DNA of 64,000 nt from Gammaproteobacteria bacterium (GCA_021772915.1 JAJFLB010000055.1:1-64000); one strand, 5' to 3'. Shown: positions 49,375-59,343, counted from the stretch's first letter. Translations and numbers: made by a program. Notes: a model not told the origin generated them from the sequence alone.

Positions 49375-51372
49375 TCAATTCCCCGCATCATCAGGGTCGC
49401 GGCAAACCACTTCGGTAGTGCCCATGACACTTATTTTACCGGATTCGATGTGCGGCATTCTGGTGGATATGCGTTGCACCTCTCCGCCCATGCGCCAGTC
49501 GTAAAGGGTTGTAAATGCCAGCACACGGGGAATGTAATCCCTGGTCTCAAAATAAGGCAGTGTCTCAATCCAGATCGCCGCCTCACCGATGGAACGATCT
49601 GCCAACCACCGTTTTACGACTTCTGGACCGGCATTATAGGCAGCGGATACCAGCACCGGATTGTGCTGGTGCTTTTGTAAGAGATCCCGCATGTAGGCCG
49701 AACCAATCGGGAGGTTACCAGCAACGGTTTTCAGGCCTGTGCTACCGGTCCAGCCAAGACCATGTTTTCTTGCGACCTGTCTGCCGGTGGCCGGCGTGAC
49801 CTGCATCAACCCCAGTGCATTCACAGTTGATCTGGCGGTCTCCTGCATTGCGCTTTCTGAGCGTATGGTTCCGTAAACCCATGCCAGGTCCAACTGATTG
49901 TCAGCGGCTGCACGTTCCACTTCCACCCTCCATGCCAATGGAAATCGCCATGCATAAAATTGCAGGTCACCGCTATTACCCAGCGCAAAGATTACCCGGT
50001 CATGCCAGCGCTCACGCTGTGCCAGTGCCGCTGCTATTTTTATATCTGCAACCCGCAAACGAGCCATCGCCAATGTCCATTCACCGACCGCCCAGCCTTC
50101 AAGCCCCGCCTTTCTGAGTTCCAACGCGCGTCCAAAGCCATCCGTACCCGCAATGCGCTCAATTGCACCATCTTCAATGTCAGGTTGCAGGGGGCAGATA
50201 TTGTATGACTGAGCGAGTTCATCAGCCGCAAGAAAGCCATAGTAATTGGCTTCCAGCGCCAGGGACTCAAGCCGTGCGGTGGCTGTCGACCGACCTGATC
50301 TTGACTCAGCCTGTGCCAGCCAGTAGCGCCAACGTACGTCATTGCGGGTTTCATCGGACATTTTTCCAATGACGGCTACCACCTGTTCCCAGTTCTGTCT
50401 GCTGAGCAAAAATCGGACCCACCACTCCAGTAATTGCGAATCTCGGTAAGCCGTTGGAACACGTGCCATGTGCACACCGGTGTCTGCCTGCAGCGCCACT
50501 GCGGAACTCAGGGCAATCGCGTGTAGCAACTCACCGCGGCGAGACTCTCCCCAATTATAATGACCATCCAACGCACCGAATTTTTCAGCCGCTCTTTCCG
50601 CATCTTGATTTGCCAGCCGGAGGAGGGACACCGCCGTGATCATCCGGTTGATATCGTTATCCGGCCAGTCACGCGCCTGCTCCAGCCTGGTGTAACCCGT
50701 ACGACTCAACCATTGCCAGTATTCCAGCCAACGGCGTTGTCCCTCGGGAATAAAGCGCGCCAGATAATAGGTCAGACGCCGGTTGCCCGCCTCCATGGCC
50801 AGTCGAATTCGTTCCCAGGCGAGATCGGTTGAGATACCATTATTCTTGATCAGCCAGGAAAAAACCGGATCACATTCATCAGGCTGGGACTTGCCCACTA
50901 CCCACAGGTTTTGTGCCTCGGTCAGTAGTCCGGCGGTTTGTCCCAGTATGATTTGACCTTGCGCTCGCTGGCATTTCAAAACGGTGTTATCGACCTCCTT
51001 CGCGTGCGTTACGAAATCCGTCCAGCGTCCCGCACGCGCCAGTGATGCCAGCCAGGCGCCACGCAAACCGTTGGTAAATGCAAAGTTCTGATGGTCATCC
51101 AGAAAAGTTGCCATTTCCTCCGTCGGCACTTTGGCACGACGGTTGCGATAATCTTCATATTGCAAATAGGGGAACAACAGGTAACCACCAAGCTTGTTCT
51201 TAAACCGTTCGAAGGTGGCCCGGTCTCCCCGCCCGGCAGCGTCCCACGCTTGTTTGAACTGATCAATATCAGAAACCGACCCCATGTCTGCCGCATAGAC
51301 CGGGGTACAAATTGAGCAGCAAAACGCGAGCAAAATGACAGACTGCCTGATACTGTGAGACATATTGTTCAT
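49375..51372 (-). CDS. slt: Soluble lytic murein transglycosylase
   Basis: A periplasmic enzyme that cleaves the MurNAc-GlcNAc bond to give 1,6-anhydro ends. A signal peptide (VILLAFCCSICTPVYA) is followed by a long alpha-superhelical U-domain (about 40-490) and a C-terminal lysozyme-like SLT domain. That domain has GTIRSESAMQ (the Glu is catalytic), ALGLMQVTPATG, and SAAYNAGPEVVKRW. The length of about 665 matches Slt70. The start may be the ATG at 51372 or 51363. It heads a leftward unit with the SDR and cca genes. Confidence 0.93.
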   Translation of the reverse strand: MNNMSHSIRQSVILLAFCCSICTPVYAADMGSVSDIDQFKQAWDAAGRGDRATFERFKNKLGGYLLFPYLQYEDYRNRRAKVPTEEMATFLDDHQNFAFTNGLRGAWLASLARAGRWTDFVTHAKEVDNTVLKCQRAQGQIILGQTAGLLTEAQNLWVVGKSQPDECDPVFSWLIKNNGISTDLAWERIRLAMEAGNRRLTYYLARFIPEGQRRWLEYWQWLSRTGYTRLEQARDWPDNDINRMITAVSLLRLANQDAERAAEKFGALDGHYNWGESRRGELLHAIALSSAVALQADTGVHMARVPTAYRDSQLLEWWVRFLLSRQNWEQVVAVIGKMSDETRNDVRWRYWLAQAESRSGRSTATARLESLALEANYYGFLAADELAQSYNICPLQPDIEDGAIERIAGTDGFGRALELRKAGLEGWAVGEWTLAMARLRVADIKIAAALAQRERWHDRVIFALGNSGDLQFYAWRFPLAWRVEVERAAADNQLDLAWVYGTIRSESAMQETARSTVNALGLMQVTPATGRQVARKHGLGWTGSTGLKTVAGNLPIGSAYMRDLLQKHQHNPVLVSAAYNAGPEVVKRWLADRSIGEAAIWIETLPYFETRDYIPRVLAFTTLYDWRMGGEVQRISTRMPHIESGKISVMGTTEVVCRDPDDAGN

Positions 51373-51442
51373 TGATAGGTCTAATTTATGAGAACGGCGG
51401 CTGCGCGGCAAGTCGATTCTGCAAAACCAAGGGTTAATTTAA

Positions 51443-52222
51443 GTGCCCTGGCTTGAGTATGCCCTCACAGGTCTGGTTGGCGGCTTTCTTGCGGGTTACC
51501 TGGGTATTGGTGGTGGGCTGATTCTGGTACCTGCTTTGAGCTGGCTTTTCAGCCGCGACCCGGCCACCGCCGGTACTGCGGTGCAAATGGCTGTTGCCAC
51601 TTCTCTCGCGAGCATGCTGTTTTCATCCATGAGTTCTTTACTCGCACACCACCGCCGCGGGGCCATATTATGGCCCTTGGTCAATCTGCTGTTGCCAGGC
51701 TTACTGCTTGGTGCCTTGCTCGGTAGCCTGATCGCCGACCGAATCGGCAGTGCTGTGCTGGGTGGTGTGTTCGGTGTCTTTGCTTTAATTGTTGGTTTGC
51801 AATTGCTGCTGGGAACAGCCCGGGCAGGGAATAAGCCCATGCCAGGACGGGGACCAGCCGCAAGCATCGGTTTGGTCATTGGTTCAATATCCGGCATGTT
51901 GGGTATTGGCGGGGGAAGTATGACAGTCCCGTGGTTTCTGTGGCACCGTCACACGGTCCAAAATGCGATTGCCACCGCTGCGGCCTGTGGTTACCCCATT
52001 GCAGTGGCTGGCACCCTGGGGTTTATTTTTCTGGGCGATAACAACACCGTTGTTACGAATCTGGGTTACGTTCATTTACCGGCGCTGGCCGGGGTGGCTT
52101 TGTTCAGTGTTGTGGGCGCTCCTTTGGGCGTCATTGCCATCCACGGAAGTTCACCGTTGATGGCAAGACGTTTTTTCGCCATCTTCCTGCTTGCCGTTGC
52201 CACGAAAATGCTTGCAGCTTAA
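51443..52222 (+). CDS. TSUP (TauE/SafE) family membrane transporter, 259 aa
   Basis: About eight hydrophobic helices in two halves. Each half has a glycine-rich motif: GGFLAGYLGIGGGLILVPAL at the start and GSISGMLGIGGGSMTVPWFL after the middle. This is the duplicated signature of sulfite/organosulfonate exporters. Members export sulfur compounds or small anions; the substrate is unknown here. It is divergent from slt and its stop overlaps the stop of the ntrY-like gene on the other strand by four bases. Confidence 0.9.
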   Translation: MPWLEYALTGLVGGFLAGYLGIGGGLILVPALSWLFSRDPATAGTAVQMAVATSLASMLFSSMSSLLAHHRRGAILWPLVNLLLPGLLLGALLGSLIADRIGSAVLGGVFGVFALIVGLQLLLGTARAGNKPMPGRGPAASIGLVIGSISGMLGIGGGSMTVPWFLWHRHTVQNAIATAAACGYPIAVAGTLGFIFLGDNNTVVTNLGYVHLPALAGVALFSVVGAPLGVIAIHGSSPLMARRFFAIFLLAVATKMLAA

Positions 52223-54399
52223 TCCAACCTCAGGGTAATCAGGGTGCATGCACCACCTCCAGGCGGGTTGGAGATCAAAATGTTACCACTGTGGTCCTTG
52301 ACGATCTTGTGACATATTGCCAGACCCAGTCCGCTACCCTTGGCCTTGAAAGTAACATAAGGCTCAAAGGGACTCTCCAGAACAGCATCAGGATAACCGG
52401 GGCCATGGTCATGGATTTTCATTTCCACCCATTGCTGGTTAGGTTTTGCAATGACCTTTGTGCGGATATGGACTTCCGCCGGAGCCCCCTCCACTACCGC
52501 CTCGCTGGAATTGCAAATCACGTTGTGCAGCAACTGTCTGATCTGCCCGCCATCAGCAACCAGTCCACCCGGACCATCGACTAAATCAAGATGGAATTGC
52601 ACTCGCTGATCACCGTGTTGGTACAAGGAAACGACGTCGCGAACCAACTCATCCAGTGCCAGGGGGGTTGTTTCCAATTGCGTGTCCAACGCATAATCAC
52701 CGAAACCATCGACCAGTGCGCGCAGCGCCTCGACCTGTGACACGATGGTGTCTGTGGCCTTATCCAGCAAATCGCCATCACTGACGTCCAACTTGTCCAA
52801 CAACTTCATCCGCAAGCGCTCAGCGGCCAACCGAATGGGCGTCAACGGATTCTTTACTTCGTGCGCCAGTCTGCGGGCAACTTCTGCCCAGGCTGCCTCC
52901 CGTTGTGCCCGGTTGAGCATCGTGACGTCGTCAAATACAATGACCGTGCCACTTGTTTTTCTGGCATAGCCACCAAGCCGGGAACCACGCACCAGCAACA
53001 CCATTGCCCGCCCATCTGCCGACAGTTGTATCTCCCTCTGCCACTGCGCGGGCCCACGTCCCATTTGGCTGCTTATCAGTTCTGCCAGCGGTGCCAGAAA
53101 CTGGGCTTTTTCAGCCCGCCCAGATAATTTGTGCCCTGAGAAGAAGCCTTCTGGCATGCCCAGTATGTCCTCGGCAGCTGAGTTGGCCGTCACCACACAG
53201 AGATCGCTGTCCAAGGTCATCACACCAGCACTCAAACTACCCAGTACAGTTTCCAGGTGTTCACTTTGCGACTGCAGCTGAAGACGGCTCCGCTCAGCCT
53301 CTTTACTTGCCATGGTCAGGGCTTCGGTCATCTTGTTGAAAGACTGCACCAAAAACCCCAACTCGTCGCCAGCTCCGGCATGAATTTCATGTTCCAGGTC
53401 TCCTTCGGCAACTTTCCGGGTGGCCAACGCCAGTTTTGAAATCGGCGTGACCATACCGCGGGCTACGTTAAGGGCCGCCAGTATGGCCAGCAGCACCGTT
53501 AGCAATAAAACCAGTGACAGAATCAGAATAAAACTCTGTTTCAAGGCATTACGCAAAAAGCTGACATTTTGATAGCGGTGATATTCTTCCTCAATTTTGT
53601 TGGCCCGGGCAGTGACAGACTGAGGCAATGGATAAATCGCCTGCAACAACGTCCCCTGTACACCCGGTAGAGTAGAGGGCAGACGTTGAATAACACGGAT
53701 ACGTAGAACACCGTCGGTCACTGGTTCTGCGGCCGCGTATTCACCCAGATCCAGAGCCTGGGATAACGCGTAATCACCCGGCCGCTGGGGCAGGTCTGCC
53801 GACATGTTGATATTGGCGCTGGCAATCAGGTTTCCGTCAGTTGTCAGGATTGACAGTTCCAGGGGTCCCCCGTTACTGACATGTTGCAGCAAGGTGCGGC
53901 GGACCTGGTCGGCATCATCAGCAGGATTGTCAATTTCCCGACCCAGACGACGGACCTGATTGCGTACCTCCAGGGTCCGGTTATCGAGAAGCTGCTGGCC
54001 CAACAGTAAGGAATCAGCCAGGGCGGCTTCCACACCGACATCGAACCACCCGTCTATCGCACGAGTCAGAAAAAAAGCTGAAAAAAAGTAAACAATCAAT
54101 GCGGGCGGCAGTGACAGGACCAGGAAGTATCTTACCCAGCGTGCCGACAACAAGGCCCCTGGGGCCTGGTCCCGGACCTTTCTGCCCAGCGTCACTACCC
54201 TGTGCACAATTGCAGCGAGCACAAACAACAATGCCAATATGGTCAACACCAGCACCCACACGTAAGGCTGGTTAAGACCACTGGCGTCTTGCTGGACAGT
54301 ACTTACCAGGATCAGGGAAGCAAGCAGGGCAAAGGTTGCCACCGCAACCGGTAGCAGCACCAGGGAGATTTGCCTCAGACGCTTATATTTAGAGGCCAT
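52219..54399 (-). CDS. ntrY: NtrY-like membrane sensor histidine kinase, about 726 aa
   Basis: Two to three N-terminal membrane helices and an extracytoplasmic segment (about 125-285) are followed by another helix. Then come a HAMP domain (about 310-365), a PAS domain (about 385-490), the HisKA domain with ARRLAHEVKNPLTPIRLAAE (phosphorylated His about 513-516), and a C-terminal ATPase domain (DHGPGYP, KGSGLGLAICHKI). The architecture is that of NtrY, often linked to nitrogen or redox sensing. The usual response regulator NtrX is not adjacent; the next gene converges from the other side. It overlaps the DUF4390 gene upstream. Confidence 0.87.
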   Translation of the reverse strand: MASKYKRLRQISLVLLPVAVATFALLASLILVSTVQQDASGLNQPYVWVLVLTILALLFVLAAIVHRVVTLGRKVRDQAPGALLSARWVRYFLVLSLPPALIVYFFSAFFLTRAIDGWFDVGVEAALADSLLLGQQLLDNRTLEVRNQVRRLGREIDNPADDADQVRRTLLQHVSNGGPLELSILTTDGNLIASANINMSADLPQRPGDYALSQALDLGEYAAAEPVTDGVLRIRVIQRLPSTLPGVQGTLLQAIYPLPQSVTARANKIEEEYHRYQNVSFLRNALKQSFILILSLVLLLTVLLAILAALNVARGMVTPISKLALATRKVAEGDLEHEIHAGAGDELGFLVQSFNKMTEALTMASKEAERSRLQLQSQSEHLETVLGSLSAGVMTLDSDLCVVTANSAAEDILGMPEGFFSGHKLSGRAEKAQFLAPLAELISSQMGRGPAQWQREIQLSADGRAMVLLVRGSRLGGYARKTSGTVIVFDDVTMLNRAQREAAWAEVARRLAHEVKNPLTPIRLAAERLRMKLLDKLDVSDGDLLDKATDTIVSQVEALRALVDGFGDYALDTQLETTPLALDELVRDVVSLYQHGDQRVQFHLDLVDGPGGLVADGGQIRQLLHNVICNSSEAVVEGAPAEVHIRTKVIAKPNQQWVEMKIHDHGPGYPDAVLESPFEPYVTFKAKGSGLGLAICHKIVKDHSGNILISNPPGGGACTLITLRLD

Positions 54400-54962
54400 G
54401 AGGACCACTCCGAATCATGCTGCCACTCGGATGAAAACCAGGCCGGCAGCTGCATGGGTGCAGGTAAGCGGCTTTCATCCAGACGGATGCGGGTGCGTAT
54501 CTCGTAATCCCCACCCAACAGTGGGCCGGTACCCATCTTGATCGCCATTGTGCCAATGGAAGCCAGCGCGTGCCGCAAACGCGGGAATGTTTGCAAGTTG
54601 TCGGTGGCTTCATCCGAAAGTTGAAAACGCTCACTTAACGGAAGATAACGAATTTGGAAGCGCCTGGTGGTGGGATTTATGACCATCATATTACTCTCAT
54701 GCCGAACTTCCACATCCAGCCTGATGGTCAGCGTAACGCCATGGAGCAAAGCCGCTTGTGCCTGCTGACTCAGACTTAAATCCTGGTGGAACCTGAGATT
54801 GAGAGACTGGTAACCGCTGCTCACTGAAACCTTGTTGATGGTGAACCCGTAGTCAAGTGACTGCTGATTACAGCCAATCAGCAACAACAGTACGCACGCA
54901 ATCCCGCTGCTCCGGGATATCACTGTTCTGAAGAGCTTATGAGGACTTGCGTAGAACCGCAT
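54375..54962 (-). CDS. DUF4390 family protein (probable lipoprotein)
   Basis: A small exported protein with a hydrophobic N-terminus and lipobox-like end (IACVLLLLIGC). A beta-rich domain with LSLSQQAQAALLHGVTLTI and FQIRYLPLSERFQL follows, matching the DUF4390 proteins commonly encoded between rsmB and ntrY in Gammaproteobacteria. The function is unknown. The ATG at 54962 is chosen; it overlaps the rsmB end by 26 bases. The gene in turn overlaps the ntrY start, so all are one transcript. Confidence 0.82.
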   Translation of the reverse strand: MRFYASPHKLFRTVISRSSGIACVLLLLIGCNQQSLDYGFTINKVSVSSGYQSLNLRFHQDLSLSQQAQAALLHGVTLTIRLDVEVRHESNMMVINPTTRRFQIRYLPLSERFQLSDEATDNLQTFPRLRHALASIGTMAIKMGTGPLLGGDYEIRTRIRLDESRLPAPMQLPAWFSSEWQHDSEWSSWPLNISV

Positions 54963-56250
54963 AAAAGAATCCGTCCATATTCGTTTCCCCGGGCAGAATC
55001 TGTCGGCCACAGGTTTGGGCTATGCCCCAGTCCTGGGCGATCACCTCTACCTCTGCATCTATACACCGTTTTAGAAACAGCTGTACTTGCCGGTTGTTCT
55101 CACGTTCCAATATAGAACAGGTCACATAAACAAGGATACCGCCGGTTTTTAGCAACGGCCACAAACCATCCAGTAGTTGCGCCTGGGTTTCTACTACCGC
55201 GTCCACCTGGCGAGAGGTTCGCAGCCACTTGATTTCCGGATGCCTGCGGATGACACCGGTTGCACTGCAGGGCGCGTCCAACAGGATTTTGTCGAATTTT
55301 TTTCCATTCCACCATTCGTCAGTTAGCAGCGCATCTGCAGCAGTCGTTGCAGCCGCCAGGCCGAGACGATCCAAATTCTGCTGAATCTGTTCGATTCGTT
55401 CTGCCTGCTTGTCCAAGACTGTCAGATCAAGCTCCGGACAACTCTCCAGCAGATGAGCCGTTTTTCCTCCCGGCGCAGCACATGCGTCAAGAATGCGCTC
55501 AAAGGGTTGCGGGTTCAACAAATCCCGGGCCAGTTGCGCGGCCGGATCCTGTACCGAAAGTCTGCCTTCTTCAAAACCCGGGATTTTGCCTACGGCTGCC
55601 GCCGGACTGACTCGGATGGCGTCACGGGCAAACTCATGATCGCTGAGTTCAAATCCTGCGGATTGTAATTCTTCACGGAGCAGCGCTTCATCAGCAGATT
55701 GACGATTAATACGTAACCATAACGGTGCCTGGAGGTTGTTGGCTATGACCACTTCCATCCAGTTTTGCGGCCAATCCTTTTGTATTTCGGCCAACAACCA
55801 CGGTGGATGCGCGTGCCAGGCAGGGTCCTGCTCCAGTTCGCTTAGCAATGAATCCTGTTCACGCTGGAAACGCCTCAGTAGGGCGTTAACCAGACCCACT
55901 GCCCAGGCTTTGCCCAGCAAACGGGCACATTCGGCGGTCTCATAAACAGCGGCATGGCTCGCGGTTTGGTCATGCCAGATTTGTTGCAGCCCCAGCAGAA
56001 CCAATCTTTTCACATCACGATCACGTTTTCTTAAAGGTCTTGTCAGGAGTTGTTTGGCCAGCCATTCAAGCGCAGACAACCACCGCAACACGCCATAGGT
56101 CAGGTTTTTGGCGAATGCCTTGTCGCGGCTGTCACGCAACCGTGACAGCGCCTCGCTATCGGCCAGGCTCTTGTTGGTATCAAGAACTTCGGACAAGGCA
56201 CCGATCGCGGCGATGCGAGGGTTTTGCAAGACTTTTTTTTGTCTACGCAA
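54937..56250 (-). CDS. rsmB: 16S rRNA (cytosine-967-C5)-methyltransferase RsmB
   Basis: The N-terminal NusB-like RNA-binding domain (1-140) is followed by a class I methyltransferase domain. The SAM motif is LDACAAPGGKTAHL at about 254-267. The two catalytic cysteine motifs of m5C enzymes are LLDAPCSATGVIRRHPE (Cys328) and YVTCSILEREN (Cys378). The length of 437 is typical. It starts 2 bases after fmt in the conserved def-fmt-rsmB order. Confidence 0.96.
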   Translation of the reverse strand: MRRQKKVLQNPRIAAIGALSEVLDTNKSLADSEALSRLRDSRDKAFAKNLTYGVLRWLSALEWLAKQLLTRPLRKRDRDVKRLVLLGLQQIWHDQTASHAAVYETAECARLLGKAWAVGLVNALLRRFQREQDSLLSELEQDPAWHAHPPWLLAEIQKDWPQNWMEVVIANNLQAPLWLRINRQSADEALLREELQSAGFELSDHEFARDAIRVSPAAAVGKIPGFEEGRLSVQDPAAQLARDLLNPQPFERILDACAAPGGKTAHLLESCPELDLTVLDKQAERIEQIQQNLDRLGLAAATTAADALLTDEWWNGKKFDKILLDAPCSATGVIRRHPEIKWLRTSRQVDAVVETQAQLLDGLWPLLKTGGILVYVTCSILERENNRQVQLFLKRCIDAEVEVIAQDWGIAQTCGRQILPGETNMDGFFYAVLRKSS

Positions 56251-56252
56251 TC

Positions 56253-57215
56253 TTAAAACCCTTTTCCACCTTGTGCCTGCAGGAACGCCGCAGCCGATAA
56301 GCGTTTGCCACCGGCACGTTGTATTTCCAGAATTTTCAGTGCTTTGTCTGCCGTGCCAATGATAAGCGATGAGTTCTCCAGGACGACAACGCTACCCGGT
56401 TCGCAGTCGGGCGTACCCTCCACTACTTCAGCCCGCCAAATGCGTACCCGCTGGCCGGCCAACTCACACCAGGCGATCGGCCACGGATTAAACGCCCGAA
56501 TCTGGCGCTGTAGAATCTCGGCCGGCTGATTCCAATTTAGTTCAGCCTCGGCCTTGCTAAGCTTTTGCGCGTATACCGCCTTGCTGTGGTCCTGAGCCAG
56601 GGGCTGCGAAAGTCCACCGGTCAGTGCCAACTCGAGGCAATGGGTCAAGGCCTGGGCCCCCATTTCGGCTAAACGGTCATGTAGCGTTCCAGCGGTATCC
56701 TGCTGCTCAATCGGGGTCGTCAGGCAATGATAAACTGGACCCGTATCGAGTGTGGCTTCCATCTTCATGATACACACACCGGTTTGCCGGTCCCCGGCTT
56801 CAACAGCACGCTGAATGGGTGCAGCACCGCGCCAGCGGGGAAGCAATGATGCGTGAATATTCCAGCCGCCCAGTAGGGGCAGCGCCAGTAACTTTGCCGG
56901 AATCATCAGACCGTAGGCAACCACCAGCAACAAATCTGGCCTCAGGTTTTCAAGTCGCTGCAGCCATTGTGATTCATTGAGACTGGCCGGCTGCAACACT
57001 TCAACGTTATTCTTCAATGCCAATTGCTTAACCGGGCTGGCACTTAAGTGTTTACCCCGGCCAGCCGGTCGGTCGGGCTGGGTCAGTACAGCAACGATTT
57101 CGCAATCGCCAGCAAGTAGCACCCGCAGTGGCGGCAGAGAAAATTCAGGAGTTCCCGCAAACAAAACGCGCAATGGAGAGCTGGGTATGATACTCGAGCT
57201 GGCTGTCTTTACCAT
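56253..57215 (-). CDS. fmt: Methionyl-tRNA formyltransferase
   Basis: Formylates initiator Met-tRNA using 10-formyltetrahydrofolate. Motifs: LRVLFAGTPEFSLPPLRVLL at the start (about 15-34), YGLMIPAKLL, the catalytic NIHASLLPRWRGAAPIQRA (Asn119, His121), and a C-terminal OB-like domain. The length of 320 is normal. Its ATG shares a base with the def stop (TGATG), so the two are translationally coupled. Confidence 0.96.
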   Translation of the reverse strand: MVKTASSSIIPSSPLRVLFAGTPEFSLPPLRVLLAGDCEIVAVLTQPDRPAGRGKHLSASPVKQLALKNNVEVLQPASLNESQWLQRLENLRPDLLLVVAYGLMIPAKLLALPLLGGWNIHASLLPRWRGAAPIQRAVEAGDRQTGVCIMKMEATLDTGPVYHCLTTPIEQQDTAGTLHDRLAEMGAQALTHCLELALTGGLSQPLAQDHSKAVYAQKLSKAEAELNWNQPAEILQRQIRAFNPWPIAWCELAGQRVRIWRAEVVEGTPDCEPGSVVVLENSSLIIGTADKALKILEIQRAGGKRLSAAAFLQAQGGKGF

Positions 57216-57745
57216 CAGATTAGGCGATGCTCTTCAGCGTCCTGTGCGGCTACCTTACGCTGTTTTTCGAGCTTCCTGCGCACCATGTTTCGCTTAAGCG
57301 GTGACAGATAATCCACGAAAAGCCGGCCGTTGAGGTGGTCTATTTCGTGTTGTATACACACGGCATGCAAATTTTCGAGCTGTTCTTCGAAGAATATTCC
57401 TGTTGGGTCCTGTGCCTTAACAATAACGCTTTCCGCCCGTTTTACACGAGCATATATACCGGGGACTGACAAACAACCCTCTTCGCAGTCTTGCTCACCG
57501 GACTCGCTCAGTACTTCCGGGTTAACGTATACCCGCGGACAGCTCTGATCCTCGCTAATATCCAGTACCAGCAAGCGTTCGTGTACATTCACCTGAGTAG
57601 CGGCAAGACCGATACCAGGGGCTGAATACATGGTTTCCAGCATGTCTTCAATCAGGGTCTTGAGGTGTATATCGAAGCTTTTTACTTCACTTGCCACGGT
57701 TTTCAAGCGGGGGTCGGGAAACTCCAGAATATCCAGTTTTGCCAT
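57215..57745 (-). CDS. def: Peptide deformylase
   Basis: Removes the N-formyl group from nascent proteins. The three signature motifs are intact: GIGLAATQV (44-52), EEGCLSVPG with the metal ligand Cys91, and QHEIDHLNG with the two metal-binding His (133 and 137) and the catalytic Glu. The length of 176 is typical. It is the first gene of the leftward def-fmt-rsmB-DUF4390-ntrY unit and is divergent from the LysM gene. Confidence 0.97.
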   Translation of the reverse strand: MAKLDILEFPDPRLKTVASEVKSFDIHLKTLIEDMLETMYSAPGIGLAATQVNVHERLLVLDISEDQSCPRVYVNPEVLSESGEQDCEEGCLSVPGIYARVKRAESVIVKAQDPTGIFFEEQLENLHAVCIQHEIDHLNGRLFVDYLSPLKRNMVRRKLEKQRKVAAQDAEEHRLI

Positions 57746-57872
57746 GTGCCTTTCTACTTGATGACTAATTTAGGTGAACTTTTCCACCACAGGAATTATG
57801 ATAGCTAATGACGAACTCTGTTCGCCAGTGAAGAATAATGATCGTATTGGTCCAGAGGGCAGGAAGCCTATT

Positions 57873-59054
57873 ATGAACGTGAACAAGAACATTTTTCACT
57901 TTATCCTGGCATTATTACTGGCAGGAAGCGCACTGGCACAGGACGTGTCAGTCCGTGCTGATCACCCAGATGAGTATGTGGTTGTGAAGGGTGATACGCT
58001 GTGGGACATCTCCGGCAGGTTTCTCGAAAAGCCCTGGCAATGGCCAGCTATCTGGCAGGCCAACCCACAAATTGAGAACCCACACCTGATTTATCCGGGT
58101 GACCGCATTACGCTGGTCTACATCGACGGCAGCCCCCGGCTCGTCATCAATGGCAACAAACCCACCTTGAAACTGTCACCGGAAACACGCCGGACACAAC
58201 GTCAACCCATACCGCCCGTAGAGTGGGACGCTATTAAGGGCTTCGTAAGCAATTCGCGGGTGTTGGGACCGTCGGAGTTTTCCGATTTGCCTTATGTTGT
58301 GGACAATGAAAGCAGCCGCAATCTGGCCGTTAAGAATGATCTCACGTATGTACGGGGTATCGACGGACGAGTGGGCAAGAAATTTGCCGTCGTGCGACTG
58401 CGCCACATCTTTTACGATGATAATGGTGTTTTGAAGAGAGCAGACCACCACAAGTACGGAGAACACCTGGCCGGTGATCTCGAGTACCCCAGCAATATTT
58501 GGTCCGCGACTTTGTCATGGCGAAAGAAAAATCCCGAGATACTGGGTTATGAATACTGGGATATCGCAACGGCACGGCTGGTCAAACAGGGAGATCCCGC
58601 CATCCTGCAAATCCAGAGAGGAAGGACAGAGGTCAAGAAAGGCGACTTCATCTTGCCTGTTGATCCCTATGTACATAGGCCGCAGTTTCAGCCACACGCG
58701 ATGAGTGCAGTACCCGATGGTATAGAAGTTATCGCTTTGACCCAAACCACTTATGGTGCGGGCCACTATCAGATCATTGCCATTAGTGCAGGAGAGTATC
58801 AGGGTGTTGAAGTCGGTCACGTGTTCTCAGCATTCAGACCAGGAAAGACCGTACGTGACAAGGTCAAGTACCCGAAGGGAAGCTGGGCTGATTCTCAGAC
58901 CTTGGATGGTGACAAGGTCACTTTGCCAGACCAGTTCAGTGCACATGTCCTGGTTTTTCGGGTTTTCGATGAAGTCAGTTATGCCATGATAATGGATGGA
59001 GATCGCCCGGTTCGCGAACATGACGTTCTGAAGCACCCGGACGAAACTTTGTAA
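57873..59054 (+). CDS. LysM-domain cell-envelope protein, 393 aa
   Basis: A signal peptide (FHFILALLLAGSALA) is followed by one LysM peptidoglycan-binding domain: YVVVKGDTLWDISGRFL to the segment PHLIYPGDRITLVYI (about 35-85). A conserved 300-residue C-terminal region follows. Proteins of this kind are encoded between def and dprA in many Gammaproteobacteria and probably act in the periplasm at the cell wall. I chose the ATG at 57873 because AGGAAG precedes it and the signal peptide begins there; the 33 codons before it show no protein features. Confidence 0.88.
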   Translation: MNVNKNIFHFILALLLAGSALAQDVSVRADHPDEYVVVKGDTLWDISGRFLEKPWQWPAIWQANPQIENPHLIYPGDRITLVYIDGSPRLVINGNKPTLKLSPETRRTQRQPIPPVEWDAIKGFVSNSRVLGPSEFSDLPYVVDNESSRNLAVKNDLTYVRGIDGRVGKKFAVVRLRHIFYDDNGVLKRADHHKYGEHLAGDLEYPSNIWSATLSWRKKNPEILGYEYWDIATARLVKQGDPAILQIQRGRTEVKKGDFILPVDPYVHRPQFQPHAMSAVPDGIEVIALTQTTYGAGHYQIIAISAGEYQGVEVGHVFSAFRPGKTVRDKVKYPKGSWADSQTLDGDKVTLPDQFSAHVLVFRVFDEVSYAMIMDGDRPVREHDVLKHPDETL

Positions 59055-59084
59055 AACCCAGCGATAGTGGGCAAAGGAGGTTGA

Positions 59085-59343
59085 TACTCCTTCAAGGGGA
59101 TATTGCCATGTTCAGAGCTAAGCAGATAAACCAAGACAAGGCACAGTCCGCAGACAATAGCTGGTCCTTGTTGAGGGCTGTAACGCCGTATTGGTTTATC
59201 TGCTTAGCTCTCTGCGGGCGAGCCGGGAAGTAGTCGTCCGTCGTGCACCTCTTGGCAAGAACCGGGCCATTACCCGCCAGGCGCGCCTCACGGTCAACCA
59301 CTTCCCAATTCGCCGAACAAGGCAATATCCCCTTGAAGGAGTA
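59085..59343. repeat. Structured 259-bp element with nested long inverted repeats
   Basis: Terminal arms 59085-59107 and 59321-59343 are exact 23-base reverse complements, and the pairing continues inward after one mismatch (TGTTC/GAACA). Inside, 59114-59134 and 59191-59211 are a second perfect 21-base inverted repeat, with a smaller ACAAGG/CCTTGT pair in its loop. A third region pairs GGGAAGT (near 59224) with ACTTCCC (near 59300). The layout suggests a three-way RNA fold or a MITE-like insertion. No flanking target duplication is obvious. Confidence 0.85.

Noticed and set aside
59092-59325. Leftward 77-codon frame inside the inverted-repeat element
   Set aside because: It lies wholly within the paired arms, lacks a ribosome site and resembles no protein; the DNA structure explains the sequence better.
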